Under the pieces are notes generated by a model. It had not been told where the DNA came from and did not search any database. It saw nothing but the letters and a program-made list of their open reading frames with translations. From an uncultured Alphaproteobacteria bacterium (GTDB lineage: Bacteria; Pseudomonadota; Alphaproteobacteria; Caulobacterales; Caulobacteraceae), in the NCBI GenBank assembly GCA_903822175.1, contig CAIJOB010000002.1:62001-126000 (forward strand): DNA of 64,000 nucleotides. The letters run 5' to 3'. Numbering within the stretch: position 1 is the first letter of the stretch; the number at the start of each line of letters is the position of its first letter. A program made the translations under genes and the position numbers. Shown here piece after piece: positions 42,146 to 49,826 of the stretch.

Positions 42146-43552
42146 CTATGCCCTAGGGTCTGTTCCGTCAAGTATATAACTGCCCGCGCCTGACATGAAC
42201 AAAACAAGAACATCGAAATCCCAGGATGTCAAGTTTTCCGTGGATTCTTGGTGTCGCTCGCCGGCTCTCATCGGCGCCCGTACGATCAGGATGGCAAGGA
42301 GCGGAATCGCGAGCGCGTAGATGTATTGGGTCCGCGAGACGCCGATGCCGAGCGGAAACCAGATGCCCGGCAGGCCCGTCCAGTCGAGCAGCTCGCCGCC
42401 GAACACGCCGGCCATGATCGCGGCCAGGGTGACGAGAGCCAGGCTGCGCAGCGGTCCGTCGCGGGCGATGCGCGCGCCGATCACGACAAGCAGGGCGATC
42501 GATGCGAACCGGCTGAAGCTCGTCAGGCCGGCGGCGTGGCGGCCGGCCCCGATCATCCCGACCACCGCCAGGACCACCGCCGCGGCGTCGATCCACCGCC
42601 AAGGAGGCCCTCGCCAGCGGTTCCAGGCGAGTGTCCAGGCGGCGACGGTGGGCGCGGACATCCAGGTCGCCATCCACGCGTAGGCCGTCAGGTCCTCCAG
42701 GTCGGTCCAGGAGGCGAGCGCGTTGCTGAGACGCCTGGCCGCGGTCAGCGCCAGGGCGACGCCTGCGAAGATCAGGAACCCCTTCTGTCCGCTGGAGGGC
42801 CAACGCCAGAGCATCAGGCCGATCAGCGCCACCATGGCCGCGGGCTCGACCGCATCGGCGATGTAGCCGGCGATGGTTCGCTGCCAGTGCGCGCTGTGCA
42901 GCGCCTCGCCGACCGGCCGCGGCGCGAGGATGGGCGCGCTGTGCATCCCGCCGGCGGTCGGATTGCCTTTGGATTTCGGGCTCATGTAGGCGCGCACGGC
43001 GATCACGCCGATGGCGCCCGCCGCGTCGGCCGGTAGGGCGAACCTCAGCGGCCGGGTGCCGACGAGGCGTGGGGACGAGCCGATCCTGCCCGATCCGCCG
43101 AGCAGCCGTCCATTCCAGTAGAGTTCGTAGCCATGGTCGACGAGGCTCGGCCCCAGGATGTCCCAGGTTGCCGGTCCGGCCGGCACAGCCACCGTGCGCC
43201 GATACCAGGCGTAGCCGCGATAGCCGGCATGGCCGTGCGCCATCCACCCGTCGACGTAGTCGGGCAGGCCCACGTCGCCATCGTGGCTGCCCGGCTTAGG
43301 CGTCAGGTCGATCCGCTCCCAAGCGCTGTCGTCGGTCTCGGCGTCCGCCCAATGTGGGTCGTCGCCGGTATGGAACCGCCAGGGGCCGTCGAGCAGAGTG
43401 GCCGCGGCGCGCAGCGCTGGCGGGTCGGGACGGCCCCCGCTCGCCAGATCGGCGATCACCAGGGCCAAAACAGCCAGCGCCGCCACGACGATGCCGACGA
43501 TCAGCCTAGTTTGCACGGTCGGGGTCGCTGTCGACGGCATCGATGTGGACAT
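42146..43552 (-). CDS. Seven-TM membrane protein with jelly-roll N-terminal domain, reading into the IS
   Basis: A 468-residue protein. One TM (VGIVVAALAVLALVIADLA) is followed by a periplasmic beta-sandwich domain (GPWRFHTGDDPHWADAETDD, ELYWNGRLLGGSGRIG) resembling a carbohydrate-binding or 7TMR-DISM extracellular domain. About seven membrane helices follow (residues about 225-440). Its last 12 codons lie in the transposon. Output domains (kinase, GGDEF) expected for this architecture are absent. In the uninterrupted locus the frame would have run straight into the next gene without a stop. AAGGA five bases before ATG 43552 fixes the start. Confidence 0.7.
   Translation of the reverse strand: MSTSMPSTATPTVQTRLIVGIVVAALAVLALVIADLASGGRPDPPALRAAATLLDGPWRFHTGDDPHWADAETDDSAWERIDLTPKPGSHDGDVGLPDYVDGWMAHGHAGYRGYAWYRRTVAVPAGPATWDILGPSLVDHGYELYWNGRLLGGSGRIGSSPRLVGTRPLRFALPADAAGAIGVIAVRAYMSPKSKGNPTAGGMHSAPILAPRPVGEALHSAHWQRTIAGYIADAVEPAAMVALIGLMLWRWPSSGQKGFLIFAGVALALTAARRLSNALASWTDLEDLTAYAWMATWMSAPTVAAWTLAWNRWRGPPWRWIDAAAVVLAVVGMIGAGRHAAGLTSFSRFASIALLVVIGARIARDGPLRSLALVTLAAIMAGVFGGELLDWTGLPGIWFPLGIGVSRTQYIYALAIPLLAILIVRAPMRAGERHQESTENLTSWDFDVLVLFMSGAGSYILDGTDPRA
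42197..42211 (-). promoter_or_regulatory. LexA-type SOS box (GTTC-N7-GTTC) next to the interrupted gene's start codon
   Basis: On the minus strand GTTCTTGTTTTGTTC exactly fits the alphaproteobacterial LexA consensus GTTC-N7-GTTC. It directly adjoins the ATG at 42196. A TTGACA -35 box is at 42227-42232, with a weak -10-like TCTTGT 17 bp further at 42204-42209, overlapping the operator. The transcript would begin about at the ATG, so it would be leaderless. The surroundings are AT-rich compared with the genome. Confidence 0.6.
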
Positions 43553-43702
43553 GTTTTTCCTTCGGCCGGATGGACGTGTCCAACTTGGCGCGAAGCGTCG
43601 GGGGCGTCTTGGGGGATATTGCGCGGCGCGGGCTCCCGCCTCCCCGGTCTTTGCGTCCTTCAATAGCTAAGCTAGCCTGCCACAGGACCGGGGGGTTTCG
43701 AC

Positions 43703-44083
43703 ATGACGCGCGTGCTGCTGGTGGGGATCGATCCCTCCATGGTGGACTTCTCCGATCCCGGCCTGCCGCCGGGGCTCGACGAGGGGAAGATCCGGGCGGG
43801 CGTCGACGCAGCGCTGGCCCAGATGCGCGAGCGAGGCTGGACCGCTGACCATCGCTACATCACACCCGACCAGGCCTCGGCCGTGGCGGCCGTGCGCGAG
43901 GATCTGTCGAAGGCGCACTACGATTGCCTGGTGATCGGCGGCGGGGTCCGTATGCCGGCGACGAACCTTTTCCTGCTCGAAGCCCTGATCAACCTGGTGC
44001 GGACCGCGTCGCCCGCGACCGCGATCGGCTTCAACACCACCCCGCTGAATTCCGCCGACGCTGTGGACAGGGTGCTTACCTAG
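43703..44083 (+). CDS. Conserved hypothetical protein, Rossmann-like
   Basis: A 126-residue soluble protein with alternating beta and alpha segments: VLLVGIDPSMVDFSDPG, then a helix (GKIRAGVDAALAQMRERGW), DCLVIGGGVRMP and AIGFNTTPLNSADAVDRVL. The GGGVR loop and opening strand suggest a small nucleotide-binding or receiver-like fold without the phospho-acceptor pattern. No function is known. It is transcribed alone, in the opposite direction to its neighbours. Confidence 0.7.
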   Translation: MTRVLLVGIDPSMVDFSDPGLPPGLDEGKIRAGVDAALAQMRERGWTADHRYITPDQASAVAAVREDLSKAHYDCLVIGGGVRMPATNLFLLEALINLVRTASPATAIGFNTTPLNSADAVDRVLT

Positions 44084-44146
44084 AGGGCGCTCCGGGGCGA
44101 GGCGACCGGTTCGGCGCTGAAGAGGCGCGGGCCAGCTGAACTTCCC

Positions 44147-44938
44147 TTACGAGAACTCGGGCGTGAAGCGGATGTTGCCGCGTTCGATGCCCTTGAGGAC
44201 CACGTCGAGGCCGCCCGACTTGATCATCCATTCGAGGCGATGGTCGCGGTACTCGCGCTTGAAGAGCCCCTGCTCCACCAACTCGGCGACGTTGGCCATG
44301 CCGGAGGTGCGGGCCATGGCGGCGATCTCGGCGGTGGTGTCGGCGACCGAAGGCCGGGCGTTGGTCCGGGCGAGCCAGGCCGCCAGCCTGGACCCCTCCG
44401 GCGGCGGATGGCCCTGGCCGGCTGAGCCGTTGAGGAACGGAACCACCGCCAGGTCGCCCCAACCGAAGGCTGAGCCATTGAACCATTCGCGGTCGCCCAG
44501 CTGGCGCTCCAGCCAGGCGTGGAAGCCGGCGATCTGGCGCGCGGCGGCGGCCTCGATCTTCGCCGCCTCGTCGCCGGTGGCGCGCTTGAACCAGCGCAGT
44601 TCCGAGAGGCCCCAGTTCACCGGCTCCAGGTGAGTGTCCATCACCTCTTCCAGCATCCGCACGCGGGCGCGCTCAGCCGGTGTGGCGGGCAGCATCGGCG
44701 GGGTCGGATAGGCGTCTTCGATGTATTCGAGGATCACGGTGGAATCGAACACCGCGACCTCGCCGTCCACCAGGGTCGGCACCTCGGCGCGCGGATTGGC
44801 CTGGGCGAAGTCGCCGCCGGCCCCGCCCGCGCCCAGGCCGCCGGGCGACAGGGTCTCGAAGGCCACGCCCTTTTCGCGCAGAGCGATCTTCACCTTCTGG
44901 CCGTAGGGCGACAGCGGGTGGTCGTAGAGGCTGATCAT
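44147..44938 (-). CDS. Glutathione S-transferase family protein (possible beta-etherase-like)
   Basis: A 263-residue GST. The N-domain has SLYDHPLSPYGQKVKIAL, PRAEVPTLVDGEVAVFDSTV (with cis-Pro), and VILEYIEDAYP. The C-domain is helical. The DSTVILEYIEDAYP text resembles LigE/LigF-type beta-etherase GSTs, which cleave aryl-ether bonds with glutathione, but this is a weak inference; a detoxifying GST is equally possible. It is the last gene of a minus-strand cluster (epoxide hydrolase, crotonase, GST, GST) and follows the second GST gene by 10 bp. Confidence 0.85.
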   Translation of the reverse strand: MISLYDHPLSPYGQKVKIALREKGVAFETLSPGGLGAGGAGGDFAQANPRAEVPTLVDGEVAVFDSTVILEYIEDAYPTPPMLPATPAERARVRMLEEVMDTHLEPVNWGLSELRWFKRATGDEAAKIEAAAARQIAGFHAWLERQLGDREWFNGSAFGWGDLAVVPFLNGSAGQGHPPPEGSRLAAWLARTNARPSVADTTAEIAAMARTSGMANVAELVEQGLFKREYRDHRLEWMIKSGGLDVVLKGIERGNIRFTPEFS

Positions 44939-44948
44939 CTGCCCATCC

Positions 44949-45599
44949 TCAAATTGGAGACGCTTCGGCGCCGGCCGGCGCGTGGGCGATCTGCGAAGCC
45001 TTGGCCGCCTGGAAGGCCGGCCGCGCCTGCAGCCGGGCCCAATAGGCGGCGATGGCCGGGGTGAACTCGGCGTCGAGGCCTAGCTGGGCGGCCAGCAGCA
45101 GCGCATAGCCGACCGAGATGTCGGCGGCTGTGAACCGTCCCGCGCAGAGCCAGTCGTGGCCCTGGAGGGCGCGGTCGACGGCGCGCAGGCGGGCCAGGAA
45201 CCACTTGGCGTAGTCGTCGGCGACCACCTCGGCCTTGCCGGGCTCGAAGCGGCGGTAACGCAGCACCAGGGTCTGCGGGAAGGTGAGCGTCGCCTCGCCG
45301 AAATGCAGCCAGTTCAACCAGGCGCCGTAGGCCGGCTCGCCCGCCTCGACCGCGAGGGCGCTGGGGCCATAGCGGGTGACCAGGTACTGCACGATCGCCG
45401 AGGACTCGGTCATGAAGGTGCCGCCGTCGACCATCGCGGGAATCGTGCCCAGCGGATTGACCGCCATAAATTCCTTGGCCCGGTAGCGCGGCGGGAACGG
45501 CATCACCGTCAGCTCATAGGCCAGGCCCAGTTCCTCCAGCGCCCAGAGGGGGCGGAACGAACGCGCGTCGGTGCAGTGGTAGAGTCGGATCGCACTCAT
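44949..45599 (-). CDS. Glutathione S-transferase
   Basis: A 216-residue canonical GST. The N-domain starts RLYHCTDARSFRPLWAL, with the cis-Pro in NPLGTIPAMVDGG and the glutathione-gamma-Glu site in MTESSAIVQYLV. The C-terminal helical domain is complete. It overlaps the upstream crotonase gene by the 4 bp at 45596-45599, so the two are translated together. The substrate is unknown, but the surrounding epoxide hydrolase and crotonase point to electrophilic intermediates. Confidence 0.9.
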   Translation of the reverse strand: MSAIRLYHCTDARSFRPLWALEELGLAYELTVMPFPPRYRAKEFMAVNPLGTIPAMVDGGTFMTESSAIVQYLVTRYGPSALAVEAGEPAYGAWLNWLHFGEATLTFPQTLVLRYRRFEPGKAEVVADDYAKWFLARLRAVDRALQGHDWLCAGRFTAADISVGYALLLAAQLGLDAEFTPAIAAYWARLQARPAFQAAKASQIAHAPAGAEASPI

Positions 45600-46393
45600 C
45601 CCTCGCGCTTCCCATAGTTCGGGCGACGCTTTTCCAGGAAGGCGCTGACGCCCTCCTGGAAGTCGCCATCCGAGCTGGCCAGGATCTGGTTGCGGTCCTC
45701 CATGGCGATGGCGGCCTCCAGGCCCTGGGCGTCGATGGCGTGGTTCAGCGCCTCCTTGGTCAGGCGCAGGCCGAGCGGCGTGGCATGCAGCATGTCGTCG
45801 ACGAAGGCGCGGGCCTCGGCCTCCAGCTGGTCGCTGGCGACGACCCGGCTGACCAGGCCAAGCTGGTAGGCCCGCTCGGCGTCGATGAAGCGGCCGGTCA
45901 GCATGTATTCGGCGGCGACCGACGACCCCACCATGCGCGGCAGGAAGTAGCTGACCCCGATGTCGCAGGCCGACAGCCCGATGCGGATGAAGGCGGCGTT
46001 CATGCGGGTGGTCGGCGTGGCGATCCGCACGTCCGACGCCAGGGCCAGGGCGAACCCGCCGCCGGCCGCGGCGCCGTTCACGCAGGCGACGATTGGCTGC
46101 GGGCAGCGGCGCATGGCGATGACGATCTCGCTGATCTCCCGCTGGCGGGTGAGGCCGGCGCCGATGGAGCGCGAGCCTTGCGGATCGCCGCGCTCCTTCA
46201 GGTCGAGGCCGGCGCAGAAGGCGTCGCCGGCGCCCTGCAGCACCACCACCCGCACGTCGCGGCGCCAGTAGAGGCCGACGAAGAACTCGCGCAGCTCGGT
46301 GACCAGGTTGCGGCTCAGCGCATTGAGGCGCGAGGGGCGGTTCATGGTCGCCCAGACGACCTCGCCCTCCTGCCGAAGCTCCAGGTCGGCCAT
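45596..46393 (-). CDS. Enoyl-CoA hydratase/isomerase family protein (crotonase)
   Basis: A 265-residue crotonase. Oxyanion segments are AFCAGLDLKERG and CVNGAAAGGGFALALASDV. The region AFIRIGLSACDIGVSYFLPR has Cys and Asp where ECH-type enzymes keep Glu, so a simple hydratase is doubtful. The ending FLEKRRPNY is typical. It overlaps the upstream epoxide hydrolase gene by one base (TGATG) and the downstream GST gene by 4 bp. Confidence 0.88.
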   Translation of the reverse strand: MADLELRQEGEVVWATMNRPSRLNALSRNLVTELREFFVGLYWRRDVRVVVLQGAGDAFCAGLDLKERGDPQGSRSIGAGLTRQREISEIVIAMRRCPQPIVACVNGAAAGGGFALALASDVRIATPTTRMNAAFIRIGLSACDIGVSYFLPRMVGSSVAAEYMLTGRFIDAERAYQLGLVSRVVASDQLEAEARAFVDDMLHATPLGLRLTKEALNHAIDAQGLEAAIAMEDRNQILASSDGDFQEGVSAFLEKRRPNYGKREG

Positions 46394-47361
46394 CAGGCGA
46401 CGTCCTTCAGCCAGGGGATCAGGAGGTCGGTGACCGCCTGCGGCCGCTCCTGCTGGGTCCAGTGGCCGCAGCCGGGCAGGATGTGGACGCCGCGCAGGTC
46501 GGTAGCGTGCTGGCGCATCATCGCGCCGGGGTCGGCGATGCGGCCAAAGCCATTGAAGGCCGGGTCCTTGTCGCCACCGATCAGCAGGGTCGGCATGTCC
46601 AGCTTGCGGCCGTTGAACTGCTGCAGCCAGTCGAAGTCGCGCTCGTGATTGCGGTAGCGGCTGATCGGCCCGAAGAAGCCCGAGGCCGTGAACTGGTCCA
46701 CGTAGTAGTCCAGGTCGGCGCCCGTCAGCCAGGCCGGGAACACCTGCGGATCGATCAGGCCCTCCAGCATGGTCGCGCCGTGCTTCTTGTAAGGCCGGGT
46801 GTCGTCCGCCGCCTCGCCACTGATGAAGTAGTAGAACTTGCGCAGGAAGCCGCGCACGTCGGCTTCGGCTTCGGCCTCCGGCGGCCCGACGTCCTGGAAC
46901 CAGGCCTGGTAGAAGAACAGGCCCTTGTCGGTGAAGGCCTCGCGGAAGATGTCGGTGAACGGCCGGGCCGGCACGCCGGAGAACGCCACCGAGAGGCCGG
47001 CGACGGCCTTGAAGGCCTCGGGCCGCGACAGGGCCGAGTTCCAGACGATGGGCGCGCCCCAGTCGTGGCCGATCAGGATCGTGGGCGCGTCCGGCTGCAA
47101 GGCCTTGGCGACGCCCGCGACGTCGGCGGTCAGCGCCTCCATGCTGTAGGCGGCGACATCGGCCGGCTTGTCGGAGCCGCCGTAGCCGCGCACGTCGATG
47201 GCGGCGGCGGTGAACCCGGCCTGGGCGATCGGGCCGATCTGGTGGCGCCAGCTGTACCAGCTCTCCGGAAAGCCGTGGACCATCAGGACCAGCGGCCCGG
47301 AGCCCTCGATGGCCACGCGGATCTGCGCCGCCCCGGCGTTGATGGTCCTGAATTCGGGCAT
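46393..47361 (-). CDS. Alpha/beta hydrolase, epoxide hydrolase type
   Basis: A 322-residue soluble hydrolase. The oxyanion motif HGFPESWYSWRHQ, the strand DVRGYGGSDKP, the nucleophile Asp100 in LIGHDWGAPIVW and the late His in LPGCGHWTQQE match epoxide hydrolases. Asp rather than Ser at the elbow argues against an esterase. Cap-domain tyrosines (YYFISGE, LDYYVDQF) would activate the epoxide. The ATG at 47361 gives the standard N-terminus; M65 of a longer reading is an alternative. It is first in the operon with crotonase and two GSTs and is divergent from the plus-strand crotonase, 121 bp away. Confidence 0.88.
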   Translation of the reverse strand: MPEFRTINAGAAQIRVAIEGSGPLVLMVHGFPESWYSWRHQIGPIAQAGFTAAAIDVRGYGGSDKPADVAAYSMEALTADVAGVAKALQPDAPTILIGHDWGAPIVWNSALSRPEAFKAVAGLSVAFSGVPARPFTDIFREAFTDKGLFFYQAWFQDVGPPEAEAEADVRGFLRKFYYFISGEAADDTRPYKKHGATMLEGLIDPQVFPAWLTGADLDYYVDQFTASGFFGPISRYRNHERDFDWLQQFNGRKLDMPTLLIGGDKDPAFNGFGRIADPGAMMRQHATDLRGVHILPGCGHWTQQERPQAVTDLLIPWLKDVA

Positions 47362-47482
47362 TTTCGCCTCGCTCCCTAAGGCCGCCATGCTCCCCGCTGG
47401 CCGGCGTGGTGGCAAGGGTGACTTGGCGTAATCGTTGACCTCACCTTCCGGCGTGCGAGCATTGCCGCGGGAGGACGGCGCC

Positions 47483-48292
47483 ATGGCGACGACCGAAATC
47501 ACAACAGGCGCCGATGGCGTCACCCTGGAGGTCGCGGCGCACGTCGCCACGATCACGCTCGACCGGCCGCATCGGCGCAATGCGCTGAACTACCGCGCCT
47601 ACGATCAGCTGGAGGCCGCCTTCCGCGCCGCCTCGGCGGACGCGCAGGTGCGCTGCGTGGTGGTCACCGGCGCCGACCCGGCGTTCTGTTCCGGCGACGA
47701 CGTGGGCGAGATCATGGCCGGGCCCAAGGCCGCCTCGCAGGCACCGAGGGCGCGCGAGCCCCGGCCGACGCCGGCGGCCATGGCGGCGCTGGAATGCACA
47801 AAGCCGGTGATCGCGGCGGTCAATGGCGCGGCGGTCGGCTGGGGCATGGAACTGGCGCTGTTCGCCGACATCCGGATCGCCTCGGAGTCGGCGAAATTCG
47901 CCGAGCTTTTCGTCAAGCGCGGCCTCCCCTGCGACGTCGGCGGCTTCTACCGCCTGCCAGCCATCGTCGGCCCGGCCAAGGCCGCCGAGTTGCTGTTCAC
48001 CGGCGAGGTGATCGACGCCGCCGAGGCGCTGCGGATCGGCCTGGTCAGCGAGGTGGTCGCCCATGCCGACCTGCTGCCGTGCGCGCACGCGCTCGCCGCG
48101 CGCATCACCGCCAATCCGCCGCTGGCGGTGCAGAGCCTGAAGGCCGGGCTGCAGCTCAGCGCCCATGGCGATCCTCAGGAAATCGGGACGCGGGCGATCG
48201 CCGAGATCTACCGCCTGATGCAGACCCACGACCACCGCGAGGGCGTCGCCAGCTTCCTTGAGAAGCGGCCGCCGGTTTTTGAAGGGCGCTAG
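47483..48292 (+). CDS. Enoyl-CoA hydratase/isomerase family protein (crotonase)
   Basis: A 269-residue crotonase. Oxyanion loops are AFCSGDDVGEI and AAVNGAAVGWGMELALFADI. The catalytic-helix region FAELFVKRGLPCDVGGFYRL again holds Asp in place of the usual second Glu, as in the crotonase at 45.6 kb. The ending FLEKRPPVFEGR is normal. GGGAGG eight bases before ATG 47483 supports the start. It begins the plus-strand half of the divergent cluster and lies 4 bp before the next SDR gene. Confidence 0.88.
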   Translation: MATTEITTGADGVTLEVAAHVATITLDRPHRRNALNYRAYDQLEAAFRAASADAQVRCVVVTGADPAFCSGDDVGEIMAGPKAASQAPRAREPRPTPAAMAALECTKPVIAAVNGAAVGWGMELALFADIRIASESAKFAELFVKRGLPCDVGGFYRLPAIVGPAKAAELLFTGEVIDAAEALRIGLVSEVVAHADLLPCAHALAARITANPPLAVQSLKAGLQLSAHGDPQEIGTRAIAEIYRLMQTHDHREGVASFLEKRPPVFEGR

Positions 48293-48296
48293 CCGC

Positions 48297-49040
48297 ATGC
48301 CAAGTCCCAAGAACGAACTGGATTTCAGCAAGAAGGCGGTGCTGGTCGTCGGTGGCTCCAGCGGCATCGGCAACGGCATCGCCCACGCCTTCGCCGAGCG
48401 CGGGGCGGCGACCTACGTCTGGGGCACGCGCGCCACGGCGGAGGACTACGCGGGCGTCGAAGGCTCGGATCTGAACGGCCTCTCCTACGGCCAGGTCGAC
48501 GTCGGCGACCGCGCGCAGATCGACGCGGCGGAGGGGCCGCTGGGCCTGGATGTGCTGGTGCTGTGCCAGGGGACGGTCGTCTATCGGCGGGGCGAGTTCG
48601 CGCCGGAGGGCTGGGACCGGGTGATGGCGGTCAACCTCGACAGCCTGATGGCGTGCGCGATGAAGTTCCACGACCAGCTGGCGGCGCGCAACGGCGTGAT
48701 CATCATCGTCAGCTCGGTGTCGGGCTACACCTCCAACCGCGGCAATCCGGCCTATGCGGCGTCGAAGGCCGGCGCGGTCAGCCTGACCAAGACGCTGGGC
48801 GAGGCCTGGGCGCGGGACGGCATCCGGGTGGTGGGCCTGGCGCCCGGCCTGGTCGACACCAAGCTTACCAAGGTCACCACCGAGCATCCCGACCGGCTCG
48901 CGGCCTCGATCAACGCCATCCCACTGGGCCGGATGGGGACGCCCGCCGACATGGCCGGCGCGGCCCTGTTCCTCGCTTCGCCGCTGGCGGCCTATGTGGT
49001 CGGCCAGACCCTGATCGTCGATGGAGGCCTCAGCCTGTGA
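48297..49040 (+). CDS. SDR-family oxidoreductase
   Basis: A 247-residue short-chain dehydrogenase. The Rossmann motif is VLVVGGSSGIGNGIAHAF, with a variant CQGTVVYRRGE where NNAG is usual, and the catalytic Ser/Tyr/Lys are in IVSSVSGY and YAASKAGAVSL. The absence of NNAG suggests divergence, but catalytic residues remain. The last motif IVDGGLSL fits FabG-like members. It overlaps the next SDR gene by GTGA. Substrate unknown, probably a hydroxy intermediate of the same pathway. Confidence 0.9.
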   Translation: MPSPKNELDFSKKAVLVVGGSSGIGNGIAHAFAERGAATYVWGTRATAEDYAGVEGSDLNGLSYGQVDVGDRAQIDAAEGPLGLDVLVLCQGTVVYRRGEFAPEGWDRVMAVNLDSLMACAMKFHDQLAARNGVIIIVSSVSGYTSNRGNPAYAASKAGAVSLTKTLGEAWARDGIRVVGLAPGLVDTKLTKVTTEHPDRLAASINAIPLGRMGTPADMAGAALFLASPLAAYVVGQTLIVDGGLSL

Positions 49041-49822
49041 CTGGCAAGCCTAAGACTGGTAACCCCCGCTCCGTCGCCGGATCCACCGTCTTCATCACCG
49101 GCGCGGCCAGCGGCATGGGCCGCGCCACTGCCGAGGTATTCGCCGCCGAGGGCGCGCATGTGGCGCTGGCCGATATCGCCGCCGAGAGCGTGCGCGAGGT
49201 TGCCGACGACCTGGTCCACCGGGGCTTCAGCGCCGAGGCCTGGACGCTGGACGTTGCCGACCCCGCCGCGATTCAGGCGGTGATCGCCGCGGTGGCGGAA
49301 CGGTTCGGCGGCCTGGACATGGTGATCAACAACGCCGGGATCAGCGCCTTTTCGCCCATCGATTCAGACGGCTACGAGCATGTCTGGAGCCGCGCCTTCG
49401 ACGTACTGATCACCGCCCAGCAGCGGATCATCCGCGCCGCCCTGCCGCACCTGCGCAAGTCGGCCCATCCGCGGATCGTCAACATCGCCTCCACCGAGGC
49501 GCTGGGCGCCACCAGCCGCGACAGCCCCTATGCCACCGCCAAGGCCGCGGTCACCGGCCTGACGCGGGCGCTAGCCGTCGAGCTTGGGCCCGAAGGCATC
49601 ACCGTCAACTGCATCTGCCCGGGCCCGATCCTCACCGGCATGACCGAGGCGATTCCCCAGGCGGACAAGGAGACCTTCGCGCGCCGGCGCACGGCGCTGC
49701 GCCGCTACGGCCGCCCCGACGAGGTGGCGCACATCACGCTCAGCCTCTGCCTGCCGGCGGCGTCCTACATCACCGGCGTGACGATCCCCGTGGACGGCGG
49801 GCTCATGGCGCGGAACGCCTGA
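49037..49822 (+). CDS. SDR-family oxidoreductase
   Basis: A 261-residue classical SDR with all motifs: VFITGAASGMGRATAEVF (cofactor), VINNAGISAFSP, Ser in IVNIASTEALG, YATAKAAVTGLTRAL (Tyr/Lys), and VTIPVDGGLMARNA at the end. The GTG start at 49037 overlaps the preceding TGA, showing translational coupling. Asp after strand 2 (VALADIAA) suggests NAD preference. It ends 4 bp from the convergent crotonase stop. Confidence 0.92.
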   Translation: MTGKPKTGNPRSVAGSTVFITGAASGMGRATAEVFAAEGAHVALADIAAESVREVADDLVHRGFSAEAWTLDVADPAAIQAVIAAVAERFGGLDMVINNAGISAFSPIDSDGYEHVWSRAFDVLITAQQRIIRAALPHLRKSAHPRIVNIASTEALGATSRDSPYATAKAAVTGLTRALAVELGPEGITVNCICPGPILTGMTEAIPQADKETFARRRTALRRYGRPDEVAHITLSLCLPAASYITGVTIPVDGGLMARNA

Positions 49823-49826
49823 GCGT

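Larger units (their letters stand above)
39578..42184. mobile_element. Complete IS1595/ISXO2-type transposon with passenger genes
   Basis: The element is 2,607 bp with perfect 23-bp terminal inverted repeats at 39578-39600 and 42162-42184 (outer end GGCAGTTATA, inner end GACGGAAC). It is flanked by the 8-bp direct repeat CGCGCCTG at 39570-39577 and 42185-42192, the duplication length known for the IS1595 family. One transposase gene sits at the right end, and two or three passenger ORFs fill the left two thirds, with visibly lower GC than the host. The right inverted repeat supplies a TTGACG -35-like box for the transposase. An intact target duplication implies direct insertion. Confidence 0.92.

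Noticed and set aside
42197..43552. Reading the 7TM protein and the interrupted gene as one natural fusion protein
   Set aside because: The frames agree, but an AT-rich LexA-type box and -35 element lie between them, and the second gene has its own plausible N-terminus. Kept only as a possibility in the findings.
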